Assembly (NCBI GenBank): GCA_965227265.1
Contig: OZ245738.1
Location: 2,170,001-2,234,000, forward strand
From: UBA2336 sp965227265
GTDB taxonomy: Bacteria > Bacteroidota > Bacteroidia > Cytophagales > Cyclobacteriaceae
DNA: 64,000 nucleotides
Direction: 5' to 3'
The notes under the pieces are model-generated. The model was not told the origin of the DNA, ran no database searches, and saw nothing but the letters and a program-made list of their open reading frames with translations. Both the position numbers and the translations under genes were made by a program. Below are positions 22,391 to 32,147 of this stretch, piece after piece. Each line of letters begins with the position of its first letter. Within the stretch, counting starts at the first letter, position 1.

Positions 22391-23641
22391 ATGAAAACCA
22401 AACTACTCCTTCTTCTGCTCCTCTGTGCCGGTGTTACTCGCGCACAATCGCTGACGATTGAAGAATGCTATGCATTAGCCGCTCAAAATTATCCGCTGGT
22501 GAAGCAGCGTGAGTTGATTACAAAAAGTAATGAGTACACGCTTCAGAATTTATCGAAAGGATATTTACCCCAGTTATCCATTATCGGTCAGGCAACCTAT
22601 CAATCAGAAGTAACGCAAGTTCCGATTGATGCTCCATTAATTCCTACCTTAAGCAAAGACCAGTATAAACTATACGCTGAGGTCAATCAAACTCTGTTTG
22701 ATGGTGGAGTACTCAAACAGCAAAAGCGTACGCAGGAATCAAACACCGTTGTGGAACAACAAAAGCTCGAAGTAGAGCTTTACAAAATCAAAGACAAGAT
22801 AAACCAACTGTTCTTCGGTATTCTATTAGTTGATGAGCAGATTAAACAAACAACACTCTTAAAAGATGATATTACTCTTGGTCTGAAAAAAACTGAAGCT
22901 GCGATTGCCAATGGAACAGCTTTTAAAAGCAGTGCCGATATTCTTAAAGCAGAATTGCTGAATGCTGATCAGCGTACAACGGAGCTTAAAGCAGCCCGAA
23001 CAGCATATGCCGACATGTTGGGTCTATTCGTTAACCGTCCATTAACACCGGATATAAATCTGGAAAAACCAAAGTCACTTGTTGTTGCGCAGGAAATCAA
23101 CAGACCCGAAATCACGCTGTATGAATACCAAAACAAAACAGTTGATGCTCAATATAAAATGATCACCGCACGCAGCCTGCCAAAGTTAAATTTCTTCGTG
23201 CAGGGAGGTTATGGTCGCCCAGCCTTAAACATGTTAAGCAATGAGTTTGAATCGTATTATATCGGTGGCTTACGCTTGAACTGGTCGCTGTCTGGATTGT
23301 ATACAATAAAGAAAGACAAAGCTCTGCTTGATCTTAATCGCAGAAACATTGAAGTTCAAAAAGAAACTTTTCTTTTTAATACAAACTATACCCTCAAGCA
23401 GCAAAGCGCTGACGTAAACAAGTATAACGAATTACTGACAAGCGATGAGCAAATTGTTGCACTTCGCACTAATGTTAAGAACACAGCATCCGTTCAGCTT
23501 GAAAATGGCGTAATCAACACCAACGATTACCTGCGTGAAGTAAATGCTGAAGACGAAGCGAGGCAAAATAAAATTGTACATGAAATACAATTGCTGATGG
23601 CGCAATACGCACAACAAACAACAACCGGAAATTCACTTTAA
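22391..23641 (+). CDS. TolC-like outer-membrane efflux protein
   Basis: A 416-residue protein with signal peptide (residues 1-18) and two copies of the TolC-type helical hairpin pattern (SLTIEECYALAAQNYPLVKQ at 20-39; NVKNTASVQLENGVINTNDY near 365-385). Forms the trimeric outer-membrane channel for the ABC exporter encoded downstream. First structural gene of the operon. Confidence 0.9.
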   Translation: MKTKLLLLLLLCAGVTRAQSLTIEECYALAAQNYPLVKQRELITKSNEYTLQNLSKGYLPQLSIIGQATYQSEVTQVPIDAPLIPTLSKDQYKLYAEVNQTLFDGGVLKQQKRTQESNTVVEQQKLEVELYKIKDKINQLFFGILLVDEQIKQTTLLKDDITLGLKKTEAAIANGTAFKSSADILKAELLNADQRTTELKAARTAYADMLGLFVNRPLTPDINLEKPKSLVVAQEINRPEITLYEYQNKTVDAQYKMITARSLPKLNFFVQGGYGRPALNMLSNEFESYYIGGLRLNWSLSGLYTIKKDKALLDLNRRNIEVQKETFLFNTNYTLKQQSADVNKYNELLTSDEQIVALRTNVKNTASVQLENGVINTNDYLREVNAEDEARQNKIVHEIQLLMAQYAQQTTTGNSL

Positions 23642-23671
23642 TCTATACATCCCCGAAATACACAAATCAAT

Positions 23672-24571
23672 ATGAAAAAGTTAATAATGATAGCAGCTGT
23701 GATTGTAGCAGGCTGTGCAAGCGACAAAATTAAATACGATGCTTCAGGAACATTTGAAGCCGTGGAAACAATTGTTTCAGCAGAAGCAACCGGGATAATT
23801 AAAAAATTCACGGTTGAAGAAGGTCAGGATCTTAAAGCAAACGAGATTGTAGGCTATATCGACAGCGTTCAACTGTACCTGAAAAAGAAACAGCTTGAAG
23901 CACAAATTGGCGCAGTACTCAGCAAAAAGCCGAACATCGCAACCCAAATTGCTTCACTGCAAGAGCAATTGAAACAAGCACAACGTGAGCAACAACGCAT
24001 CACTAACCTGTTAAAAGCTGATGCCGCAACACAAAAGCAGTTGGATGATGCGAATGCCCAAGTTGAGATCATTAAAAAACAAATTGCCGGTCAGGAATCA
24101 GCACTGGGCATTACTTCGAAAAGTCTGAATGAAGAAAGCACACCCTTAACAATTCAGATTGCCCAATTGAATGATCAGCTTGCTAAAAGTAAAATCGTTA
24201 ACGAAGTAAACGGTACAGTTTTAACCAAATACGCAGAAGCAAACGAAATGACCACCAGTGGCAAGCCGTTGTATAAAATTGCTGATCTCTCTCAAATCAC
24301 ACTAAGAGCCTACATAACAGGCGATCAATTACCTTCTATAAAAATCGGTCAGCACGTAATGGTTTTAATTGATTCAGCGGAAAATTCATACAAGGAATAT
24401 CCCGGAGAAATTCAATGGATCAGCAACAAAGCCGAGTTTACACCAAAAACCATTCAGACAAAAGATGAGCGTGCTAACCTGGTATATGCTGTTAAAATCC
24501 GTGTTAAGAATGACGGGTTGATCAAAATTGGAATGTACGGTGAAGTAAGATTATCGGAAACTTCAAAATAA
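23672..24571 (+). CDS. HlyD-family periplasmic adaptor, lipoprotein (YbhG-like)
   Basis: A 299-residue membrane-fusion protein. The signal ends in a lipobox (VIVAGC, Cys15). The lipoyl half-motifs are EAVETIVSAEATGIIKKFTV and NEVNGTVLTKYAEANEMTTS, split by a long coiled coil (about residues 68-165). Links the inner-membrane ABC transporter to TolC. 30 bp after the tolC-like gene. Confidence 0.9.
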   Translation: MKKLIMIAAVIVAGCASDKIKYDASGTFEAVETIVSAEATGIIKKFTVEEGQDLKANEIVGYIDSVQLYLKKKQLEAQIGAVLSKKPNIATQIASLQEQLKQAQREQQRITNLLKADAATQKQLDDANAQVEIIKKQIAGQESALGITSKSLNEESTPLTIQIAQLNDQLAKSKIVNEVNGTVLTKYAEANEMTTSGKPLYKIADLSQITLRAYITGDQLPSIKIGQHVMVLIDSAENSYKEYPGEIQWISNKAEFTPKTIQTKDERANLVYAVKIRVKNDGLIKIGMYGEVRLSETSK

Positions 24572-24577
24572 TAAGTT

Positions 24578-25489
24578 ATGTACGCGGTACAATTAAATCA
24601 CCTTACAAAAGTTTACGGAAAAGAAAAAACGGTTGCTGTTGACGATGTTTCGCTGACTGTCAATAAAGGCGAGCTGTTTGGATTGATCGGTCCTGATGGT
24701 GCAGGAAAAACAAGCATCTTCAGAATGCTGACTACTCTCCTTCTGCCAGACAATGGAAGCGCAACCGTAGATGGTTATGATATTGTTAAAGATTACACCT
24801 ACATCCGAAGTACGGTAGGTTACATGCCGGGTAAGTTTTCTTTGTATCCGGATTTAACGATTGAAGAGAATCTGAACTTCTTTGCAACAGTTTTTGGTAC
24901 AACCATTCAGGAGAACTATCATCTGATAAAAGACATTTACGTTCAGATCGAGAAATTCAAAAATCGCAGGGCCGGGAAATTATCAGGTGGCATGAAACAG
25001 AAACTGGCATTATGCTGCGCGCTCATTCATAAGCCAACCGTTTTATTTCTGGATGAACCAACAACCGGAGTTGATCCCGTATCGCGAAAAGAATTTTGGG
25101 AAATGCTAAAGCGTTTGAAAGCTCAGGGGATTACCATTATCGTTTCCACGCCATACATGGATGAAGCCATGTTATGCGATCGCATTGCGCTGATCCAGCA
25201 GGGAAAAATTTTATCGATTGACACACCGGAAAATATTACTCGCTCCTACCCGGATGTGCTTTATGCAGTTAAGGCCGAAAACATGTATGCGTTGCTAAAG
25301 ACGATGGATGGCTATGATAAAGCTGTGGATAGTTATGCTTTCGGGGAATATGCACACATCTCTTTCCGGGAAGCGATAAATGAAAATGATGTGAAAGATT
25401 ATCTGCAAGGAAAAGGTCTTACGGGAATTGAGCTTGGGCGAATCGAAGCAACCATTGAGGATTGCTTTATCAATCTTTTGAGAAAGTAA
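24578..25489 (+). CDS. ABC transporter ATP-binding protein (YbhF N-half-like)
   Basis: A 303-residue nucleotide-binding protein. Walker A GPDGAGKT, signature LSGGMKQKL, Walker B VLFLDEPTTGVDP. The C-terminal 80 residues are an accessory domain. In enterobacterial YbhF two ATPase halves are fused; here they are two genes, 2 bp apart. The signature is intact, so this half can complete an ATP site. Confidence 0.9.
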   Translation: MYAVQLNHLTKVYGKEKTVAVDDVSLTVNKGELFGLIGPDGAGKTSIFRMLTTLLLPDNGSATVDGYDIVKDYTYIRSTVGYMPGKFSLYPDLTIEENLNFFATVFGTTIQENYHLIKDIYVQIEKFKNRRAGKLSGGMKQKLALCCALIHKPTVLFLDEPTTGVDPVSRKEFWEMLKRLKAQGITIIVSTPYMDEAMLCDRIALIQQGKILSIDTPENITRSYPDVLYAVKAENMYALLKTMDGYDKAVDSYAFGEYAHISFREAINENDVKDYLQGKGLTGIELGRIEATIEDCFINLLRK

Positions 25490-25491
25490 TT

Positions 25492-26232
25492 ATGCAAGAC
25501 ATTGTTATAAAAACTGATAAGCTGACAAAACGTTTTGGCGATTTCATTGCCACAAATGAGGTCACGTTTGAAGTTTACAAAGGTGAGATCTTTGGCTTCT
25601 TGGGTGCGAACGGAGCGGGTAAAACAACTGCGATGCGCATGTTGTGCGGACTTTCAACACCGAGTTCCGGAAATGCAACCATTGCAGGATTTGACGTTTT
25701 CAAGCAAACAGAAGACATCAAAAAAAATATCGGGTACATGAGTCAGAAGTTCTCTTTGTATGAAGACTTAACCGTACTCGAGAACATTAGCTTCTTTGGC
25801 GGAATCTATGGATTAACAGATCAGCAAATCAAAACTAAAAGTGAAGAGCTTATTACCAGCCTTGGTTTGCAAAGCGAAGCAAAGAAACTCGTAGGTTCTC
25901 TTCCGCTTGGATGGAAACAAAAATTATCATTTTCTGTTGCCGTTTTGCACGAGCCTAAAATTGTATTCCTCGATGAACCAACAGGCGGTGTCGATCCGGT
26001 AACGCGCAGACAGTTCTGGGATTTGATTTATGCAGCATCCGAAAAAGGTGTAACCATTTTTGTGACCACACACTACATGGACGAAGCAGAATACTGCAAT
26101 CGGATTTCCATTATGGTTGACGGAAAGATCGAGGCATTGGACACACCAACAAACCTGAAAAAGAATTTTAACGCAAGTTCTATGGACGAAGTGTTTTATC
26201 AACTCGCCCGGGGCGCTAAACGCGGAGATTAA
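25492..26232 (+). CDS. ABC transporter ATP-binding protein (YbhF C-half-like)
   Basis: A 246-residue nucleotide-binding protein; ATG 25492 is preferred over an upstream in-frame start inside the previous gene. Walker A GANGAGKT, Walker B VFLDEPTGGVDP. The signature reads SLPLGWKQKL instead of LSGGxxQ, the usual degeneracy of the second YbhF half, so one composite ATP site is probably weak. Confidence 0.9.
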   Translation: MQDIVIKTDKLTKRFGDFIATNEVTFEVYKGEIFGFLGANGAGKTTAMRMLCGLSTPSSGNATIAGFDVFKQTEDIKKNIGYMSQKFSLYEDLTVLENISFFGGIYGLTDQQIKTKSEELITSLGLQSEAKKLVGSLPLGWKQKLSFSVAVLHEPKIVFLDEPTGGVDPVTRRQFWDLIYAASEKGVTIFVTTHYMDEAEYCNRISIMVDGKIEALDTPTNLKKNFNASSMDEVFYQLARGAKRGD

Positions 26233-26233
26233 T

Positions 26234-27340
26234 ATGAAACAGTTTATAACATTTGTCCGAAAAGAATTTGCGCACGTACTCCGCGACCGGAAAACACTGC
26301 TTATCCTGTTTGGAATGCCCGTCATGCAAATTTTAATCTTCGGGTTTGCACTTACCAACGAAGTGAAGAATTCCTCTGTCGTAGTAATCGACTATGCGCA
26401 GGACGCAGCTTCTCAGGAATTGATCAGTCGCATTGAAGCCAGTCGGTACTTTGAAATTGAAAAGATTGTCACGGATCATCATAAAATTGAAGAATCATTT
26501 AAAGAAGGAAAAGTTAAGCTCGCGTTAATACTTCCGGAGAACTTCAATACTGACTTGATGCATCAAAACAAAGCTCAAGTTCAGGTGATTACCGATGCAA
26601 CAGATCCGAACACGGCAAACACATTAACCAATTACATCACAGCAATCATTCAAGATTACCAGGCAGACCTTAGTCAAAATGTATCGGTTCCATATAAAAT
26701 CATTCCGGAAACAAAAATGCTTTACAATCCGCAATTAAAAAGTGTGCATGGATTTGTACCGGGTGTGATGGCGCTTGTGCTCATGCTCGTGTGTGTTATG
26801 ATGACAGCTGTTTCCATTGTGCGCGAAAAGGAAATGGGTACGATGGAGATTTTACTGGTATCTCCTTTTAAACCGCTTTTGGTAATTGCTTCTAAAGCTG
26901 TTCCGTACCTGATTCTGTCTTTAGTAAATGTTACATCTATTCTACTGTTAAGTGTATTTGTACTTGATCTTCCGGTAAATGGAAGCTTGTTGTTGCTCTT
27001 TGCTGAAAGCACGCTATTCATTATTACGTGTCTAACAATTGGAATTTTTATTTCGGTAAAAACATCATCCCAACAGGTTGCCATGCTTATCTCGCTAATG
27101 GGCATGATGCTGCCAACCATTCTTTTCAGCGGATTTATGTTCCCGATTGAGAATATGCCGAAAGTACTTCAACTCATAACCAACATCGTTCCGGCAAAAT
27201 GGTATTACATCATTGTAAAATCTATTATGATCAAAGGATTAGGCTTTTCAGCTATCTGGAAAGAGACGCTGATCCTGATCGGAACAACTGTATTTCTTTT
27301 AATTGTCAGCTTAAAAAGTTTTAAAATCCGCCTAGCATGA
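26234..27340 (+). CDS. ABC-2 type permease (YbhS-like)
   Basis: A 368-residue membrane permease with an N-terminal helix, a large extracytoplasmic loop (about residues 40-170), then five or six helices with MGTMEILLVSPFKPLLVIAS. Starts 1 bp after the preceding ATPase gene. Pairs with the next gene to form the transmembrane part of the exporter. Confidence 0.9.
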   Translation: MKQFITFVRKEFAHVLRDRKTLLILFGMPVMQILIFGFALTNEVKNSSVVVIDYAQDAASQELISRIEASRYFEIEKIVTDHHKIEESFKEGKVKLALILPENFNTDLMHQNKAQVQVITDATDPNTANTLTNYITAIIQDYQADLSQNVSVPYKIIPETKMLYNPQLKSVHGFVPGVMALVLMLVCVMMTAVSIVREKEMGTMEILLVSPFKPLLVIASKAVPYLILSLVNVTSILLLSVFVLDLPVNGSLLLLFAESTLFIITCLTIGIFISVKTSSQQVAMLISLMGMMLPTILFSGFMFPIENMPKVLQLITNIVPAKWYYIIVKSIMIKGLGFSAIWKETLILIGTTVFLLIVSLKSFKIRLA

Positions 27341-28458
27341 GAACTATTAAATTTTTATTACAAAAAGAATTCCGTCAAATTTTCCGCAATCGGGCCATCA
27401 TTGCTATGATTTGTGTAATGCCGGTAGTTCAACTCGCAGTACTTCCCTGGGCTGCCGATTATGAAGTGAAGAATGTTAACCTTGCCGTTACTGATCACGA
27501 TCATTCAACGTATTCTCAGCAATTGATTAATAAAATCACTGCTTCCGGCTACTTTAGATTAACCGGATACAACGCTTCATATAAAGAAGCAATGACGCTG
27601 ATTGAAAGTGACGCAGCCGATCTGATCCTGGAAATACCAGCCGGGTTTGAAAAAAATCTGGTACGTGAAAATCAGCAGAAGTTATTTGTAGCGGTGAACG
27701 CCATCAACGGCACCAAAGCCAACCTAGGCGGTGCATACCTGGCTGAGATCATAAAAGATTACAATTCAGAAATCCGCACTGAGCTAACGGCAGGTACAGT
27801 TTCGGATACTCCATTACACGTGATCGAAGTAACTTCATCAAACTGGTTTAATCCGATGATGAACTATAAAGTATACATGGTTCCGGGAATTCTCGCAATC
27901 CTCGTGACGATGGTTGGCGGATTTCTCTCTGCACTAAACATTGTGAAGGAAAAAGAAGTCGGTACAATCGAGCAGATCAATGTAACGCCCATTAAAAAAC
28001 ACCATTTCATTTTAGGGAAGCTTATCCCCTTCTGGGTTTTAGGAAATGTAGTGTTTACACTTGGCCTGATTGTTTCCTGGTTGATTTATGGAATTGTACC
28101 CGCAGGGAACTTAATCGTTCTGTACTCTTTCATTTCAGTTTACTTAACTGCAGTGTTAGGTTTCGGACTCCTCGTTTCCACTTTCTGCGATACGCAGCAA
28201 CAAGCCATGTTCATTATGTTCTTTTTTATGATGCTGTTTATTCTTCTTGGGGGATTGTTTACGTCCATCGACAGTATGCCAGACTGGGCTAAGGCAGTAA
28301 CAAAATTTAATCCGGTGCGATACCTGATTGAAGTCATGCGGATGGTTATTCTTAAAGGAAGTGAGTTAAAAAATATTATCCCCCATCTGGTGATTGTAGC
28401 TCTATTCGCGATTGGCCTGAATGTTCTTGCTATTATCAACTATAAAAAGACATCCTGA
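27337..28458 (+). CDS. ABC-2 type permease (YbhR-like)
   Basis: A 373-residue permease, same topology as the preceding gene, with KEKEVGTIEQINVTPIKKHH before the membrane bundle. Overlaps the preceding gene by 4 bp (ATGA). Last gene of the efflux operon; a strong terminator follows. Confidence 0.9.
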   Translation: MRTIKFLLQKEFRQIFRNRAIIAMICVMPVVQLAVLPWAADYEVKNVNLAVTDHDHSTYSQQLINKITASGYFRLTGYNASYKEAMTLIESDAADLILEIPAGFEKNLVRENQQKLFVAVNAINGTKANLGGAYLAEIIKDYNSEIRTELTAGTVSDTPLHVIEVTSSNWFNPMMNYKVYMVPGILAILVTMVGGFLSALNIVKEKEVGTIEQINVTPIKKHHFILGKLIPFWVLGNVVFTLGLIVSWLIYGIVPAGNLIVLYSFISVYLTAVLGFGLLVSTFCDTQQQAMFIMFFFMMLFILLGGLFTSIDSMPDWAKAVTKFNPVRYLIEVMRMVILKGSELKNIIPHLVIVALFAIGLNVLAIINYKKTS

Positions 28459-28483
28459 CAAAATAAGCCTTCAATAAGTCTTT

Positions 28484-28521
28484 GTCCCATTCATGTAAAA
28501 AGTGAATGGGACTTTTATTTT
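28484..28521 (+). terminator. Rho-independent terminator of the efflux operon
   Basis: Perfect 10-bp stem GTCCCATTCA/TGAATGGGAC with a 9-nt loop, followed by TTTTATTTT. Confidence 0.9.
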
Positions 28522-28558
28522 CATACTTACTTTGACAGCATAATTTTTAATCAATCGT

Positions 28559-29683
28559 ATGAAGAAACAATTCCAGAATCTTTTTCTTATCGCATGCTGC
28601 TTACTGACGCTAAGCGTAACTGCACAGAAAAATAATGAGCCGTTAAAAGCTGTTCTTCAGCAAAAAATTGACTCGGTACGTCAGGCAATTGATATTCCTT
28701 CCATGGCATTCAGTTGTATTCTTCCGTCCGGTGAACAAATTACAGTTGCGTCCGGTATGAAGCCTGAACAACGTATGCTGGCGGGCAGCACGGGGAAAAC
28801 GTTCTTTGCTTCGCTTGCTTTGCAGTTGGTTAACGAAGGTAAGCTATCATTGGATGAAAAAGTTTCACACTACTTAGGCAAAGAAGCCTGGTACGCAAAA
28901 GTTCAGAACGCTGAAACAATAACAATTCGTATGCTGATGAATCATACCAGTGGCATTGAAGAGTACTATGAGCTTGGAAATTTTATGGAAATTTTCGTTG
29001 GCAATCCTGATAAGACCTGGACTCCGGAAGAATGCATCAGCTATACGTTAGGCAGGCCTCCACTATTCCCCGCAGGAACCGATTGGGGTTATGCCGACAC
29101 AAATTATTTGATATTAGGACTTGTCGTTCAATCCATAACAGGAAAAGATGCTTACCAGCAGATTGATAAATACTATATTAAGCCTAACAATCTTACGAAC
29201 ACTGAACCATCGGTTAAACGCGAGTTAAGAGATTTAATAACCGGTATTTCCGGACCAAACAGTCCGTTTAAAGTATCCGGTCCAATTTTGGTTGATGGAA
29301 AAATGCTAGTCAATCCACAAATGGAATGGGCCGGTGGTGGATATATTTCTAACACGATTGACCTGGCACGTTGGGGAAGAATTTATTACGATGCAAAGTG
29401 GTTATCAGAAGCTACACGTAAAGAAATGCGCACAGGTGTTGCCGCAAAGACTGGTAAAAATCATCAGTATAGCTTGGGTATGCAGATCAGGCCCTCAACT
29501 CTTGGAGTAAGCTATGGTCATGGCGGGTGGTTTCCTGGTTATCTCACGGAGATGGATTATTTCCCGGATAAAAATCTTTCGGTTGCCATACAGCTTTCTA
29601 CCGATGATTTTCAGAAACTGAAACGTAACGCAAGGTTTTTTGAAATGTTCTTTGCGACAGAGGTTTCAAAGCATCTGAATTAA
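28559..29683 (+). CDS. Serine hydrolase, class C beta-lactamase-like
   Basis: A 374-residue secreted protein with signal peptide (about residues 1-22). The catalytic SxxK is in AGSTGKTFFA. The second-motif Tyr is in GYADTNYLILG (YxD rather than YxN), and HGG in YGHGGWFPG replaces KTG. Members are mostly peptidases or esterases rather than true beta-lactamases. Confidence 0.85.
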   Translation: MKKQFQNLFLIACCLLTLSVTAQKNNEPLKAVLQQKIDSVRQAIDIPSMAFSCILPSGEQITVASGMKPEQRMLAGSTGKTFFASLALQLVNEGKLSLDEKVSHYLGKEAWYAKVQNAETITIRMLMNHTSGIEEYYELGNFMEIFVGNPDKTWTPEECISYTLGRPPLFPAGTDWGYADTNYLILGLVVQSITGKDAYQQIDKYYIKPNNLTNTEPSVKRELRDLITGISGPNSPFKVSGPILVDGKMLVNPQMEWAGGGYISNTIDLARWGRIYYDAKWLSEATRKEMRTGVAAKTGKNHQYSLGMQIRPSTLGVSYGHGGWFPGYLTEMDYFPDKNLSVAIQLSTDDFQKLKRNARFFEMFFATEVSKHLN

Positions 29684-29715
29684 CTCCAGAAGTTAGATTG
29701 ATTTTCCTGAAATAA

Positions 29716-30315
29716 TCAGGCGATCTTTAATTCAGCCATGCGGTTTTTCAGGCTTTGTAATTCGCGTGAAAGCTTAATACTTTTTTCAACCGCCTGATGT
29801 TTGTAATCTTCGAATTCCTTGTAAACTTCATCGCTTACTTTTTTGCTGTCACGTGAAGATTTATAGGCCATTTTACTGATCACAAATAAAACCCCTGCCA
29901 AAACGATCAATCCTATTACCAAACAGGTAGCGAATGTGACAAAGCCAGCTTTTGAAACTGTCATTCCGAATACATTAATATTGGCAACACCTGAAACAAG
30001 CCCTTGCTTATCACTTTCGGTTTTGGCTACCTGAGCTTTCAGATTTTCAATTTCGGCAGCCTGCTGTTTGACAATTACTAGGCCTTGATTGATAGCTGTG
30101 CGTTTTGTTTTTAAGGAATCCTCGATTATCCGCCAGAATTGATCCATTTCGAACAGCTTAACCATCCGGAAGCCATTAATGACCTCAAGATCACTTTTAA
30201 GCGTGGCGTATTGCTGCCGGAGAGATTGTGGCCCGACAGGAACTGGTTGCGGAGTTTGGCTAAATGAACTGTAGGATAAAGCAACCAGACAAATCAATGC
30301 GACACATGATCTCAT
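29716..30315 (-). CDS. Hypothetical secreted/membrane coiled-coil protein
   Basis: A 199-residue protein. A signal peptide (residues 1-19) is followed by a coiled coil (about 60-105), a transmembrane helix (about 125-148, FATCLVIGLIVLAGVLFVI) and a second charged coiled coil (150-197). No recognised domain. Looks like a membrane-tethered structural or scaffold protein. Confidence 0.65.
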   Translation of the reverse strand: MRSCVALICLVALSYSSFSQTPQPVPVGPQSLRQQYATLKSDLEVINGFRMVKLFEMDQFWRIIEDSLKTKRTAINQGLVIVKQQAAEIENLKAQVAKTESDKQGLVSGVANINVFGMTVSKAGFVTFATCLVIGLIVLAGVLFVISKMAYKSSRDSKKVSDEVYKEFEDYKHQAVEKSIKLSRELQSLKNRMAELKIA

Positions 30316-30429
30316 AGCAAATAGGTTTTAGTATTCAAACGTACAAGACGCTTGACCAAGCAAAAACCTAAACACGATAAACCGAATTGAAAACCGATTG
30401 ATTGATCAAATGTACCGATGTATGGCTAT

Positions 30430-31113
30430 CTACCAGTCAATCACCTTTTTATCCCGGTAAAATTTCCCGCTCGTGGCCTGATTGTCTGTTGCAAGCCAAA
30501 CAGCTGTTTCAGCGCCTTTTGCTATAGGTCTTGGGGCTCCTTTTCCACCCATATCGGTTTGAACCCATCCCGGGCACATCGCAAAAACTCTAACTCCGTT
30601 GGACTGAAGCTCAGAGGCGAGTAAAATCGTAAACGCATTCAACGAAGTTTTGCTTAACCGATACGCACCATAACCACCCGAACGCAGTGAACTGAGTTCG
30701 CCCATTCCGCTGGAAAGGTTTATAATACGACCCTCAGCACTTTTTTTCAGTAAGGGCATAAAGTATTTTGAGGTTCGGATCGGGCCCATAAAGTTTGTGC
30801 TCATCGCATCTTCAATTTCTTTCAGATCGAAGCTACGCATGGCCGCATTGCCCATGATAGCTGCGTTGTTTACCAGCACATCCAGTCTTCCAAATTTTTC
30901 TGTTATGATCTCAGCTGCTGCTTTCACGCTTTCCGGATTACTTACATCAAGTTGAACAGGAAAAGCGTGACTAAGTTGATCACATACCTGCTGTGCAAAC
31001 TCAAGTTTTCTGGAAGCTACGATAACCTGCCAGTCAAGTTCTGCCATCTGTCTGCAAATTTCTTTACCAATACCCCGGTTGGCACCTGTTACCAGAATAA
31101 TTTTCTTTTCCAT
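30430..31113 (-). CDS. Short-chain dehydrogenase/reductase
   Basis: A 227-residue SDR. NAD(P)-binding TGANRGIGKEI near the N-terminus, NNAAIMG in the middle, catalytic Ser in NLSSGMG and YxxxK in YRLSK. ATG 31113 chosen over GTG 31119. NADPH preference suggested by the Arg after TGAN. Substrate unknown. Confidence 0.88.
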   Translation of the reverse strand: MEKKIILVTGANRGIGKEICRQMAELDWQVIVASRKLEFAQQVCDQLSHAFPVQLDVSNPESVKAAAEIITEKFGRLDVLVNNAAIMGNAAMRSFDLKEIEDAMSTNFMGPIRTSKYFMPLLKKSAEGRIINLSSGMGELSSLRSGGYGAYRLSKTSLNAFTILLASELQSNGVRVFAMCPGWVQTDMGGKGAPRPIAKGAETAVWLATDNQATSGKFYRDKKVIDW

Positions 31114-31162
31114 TATCACAACTTACAAAACCATTTGCTAAAGTTTATTCTATTTTTGAAAA

Positions 31163-31663
31163 ATGAAGATTGGACTACTCTCCGACACCCACGGATTTCT
31201 GGATCCAAAAGTATTTGACTACTTCAAAGACTGTGATGAAGTCTGGCATGGCGGAGATTTTGGTCCAGGAGTATTGAATGATCTTGAAAAGTTTAAATCC
31301 ATTAAGGCTGTTTTCGGAAATATTGATGATTTAGACTTATGTGGTAAGCTGCCGGAAGATCTTTGGTTCACCTGCGAAGGCTTAACCATTTTTATGACTC
31401 ACATTGGAGGCGCTCCGCCAAACTATAATCCCCGAGTTAAAAAAATATTTAAGGAAAAAACTCCTGATATTTTTATCTGCGGTCACTCTCACATCCTAAG
31501 AATTAAGAGAGATGCCAATTACAATAACATGCTTTACCTGAATCCGGGTGCTGCGGGAAATCAGGGATTTCATAGCATTAAAACACTCGTACGATTCGAG
31601 ATTAATGGCAAGGAAATAAAAAATATGGAAGTGATTGAACTAGGAAAAAGAGGTACACTCTAA
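31163..31663 (+). CDS. Metallophosphoesterase, YfcE-like
   Basis: A 166-residue calcineurin-like phosphoesterase with the full motif set: LSDTHG (D and H), GGDFG, GNID, THIGG and CGHSH. Size and motifs match the YfcE/MJ0936 group of small phosphodiesterases. Divergent from the SDR gene. Confidence 0.88.
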   Translation: MKIGLLSDTHGFLDPKVFDYFKDCDEVWHGGDFGPGVLNDLEKFKSIKAVFGNIDDLDLCGKLPEDLWFTCEGLTIFMTHIGGAPPNYNPRVKKIFKEKTPDIFICGHSHILRIKRDANYNNMLYLNPGAAGNQGFHSIKTLVRFEINGKEIKNMEVIELGKRGTL

Positions 31664-32114
31664 AACCTGAATCGAAGACCCGATCCATTTTTGGTTGGCC
31701 CAAAGGAAAGGCTCTTTTCGGATTGCTGATAGTTCTTATATTTTTTTGCTCCTTTTGACCAAAGAATTATACCGGTAACGGTTAGTCCTACTCCTTCCGC
31801 AGCAATCAATAGACCAAAGTATCCTTGCTTGTCTCCGGAGTTTTCTATATCTCCATCATCGTTAACCTCCCACGGACTCAATGTTATCTCATCTGCCGTG
31901 GCCATCATAATGTTCCGGTTAAAAGAGATGCCCCACCGATAATTGTTAATACTGTACCAATCCGCTTCATGCGTAAACCTGGAGGCATTGCTCCCTTTAC
32001 AGACAAAGTTTCGATGTCATACAATTTATCGGAATTACTGTTTGCGTAAACAACCCGCTGTCCGTATACACTCGCACAGTTTAGGATCAAAACAAGAAGA
32101 AGTAGTATTCTCAT
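31660..32114 (-). pseudogene. Frameshifted paralogue of the next upstream protein
   Basis: Two overlapping frames, 32114-31905 (69 residues, signal peptide MRILLLLVLILNCASVYG) and 31908-31660 (82 residues). Together they cover the same features as the 153-residue protein at 32148-32609: signal, a helix GTVLTIIGGASLLTG, a helix LLIAAEGVGLTVTGIILW, then GAKKYKNY and NGSGLRFRF. The junction TTATGATGG overlaps stop and start, so translational coupling or programmed frameshifting are alternatives to a broken gene. Confidence 0.6.
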
Positions 32115-32147
32115 AGGGTAGGATTAATTATTTTCGGACGAATGATT

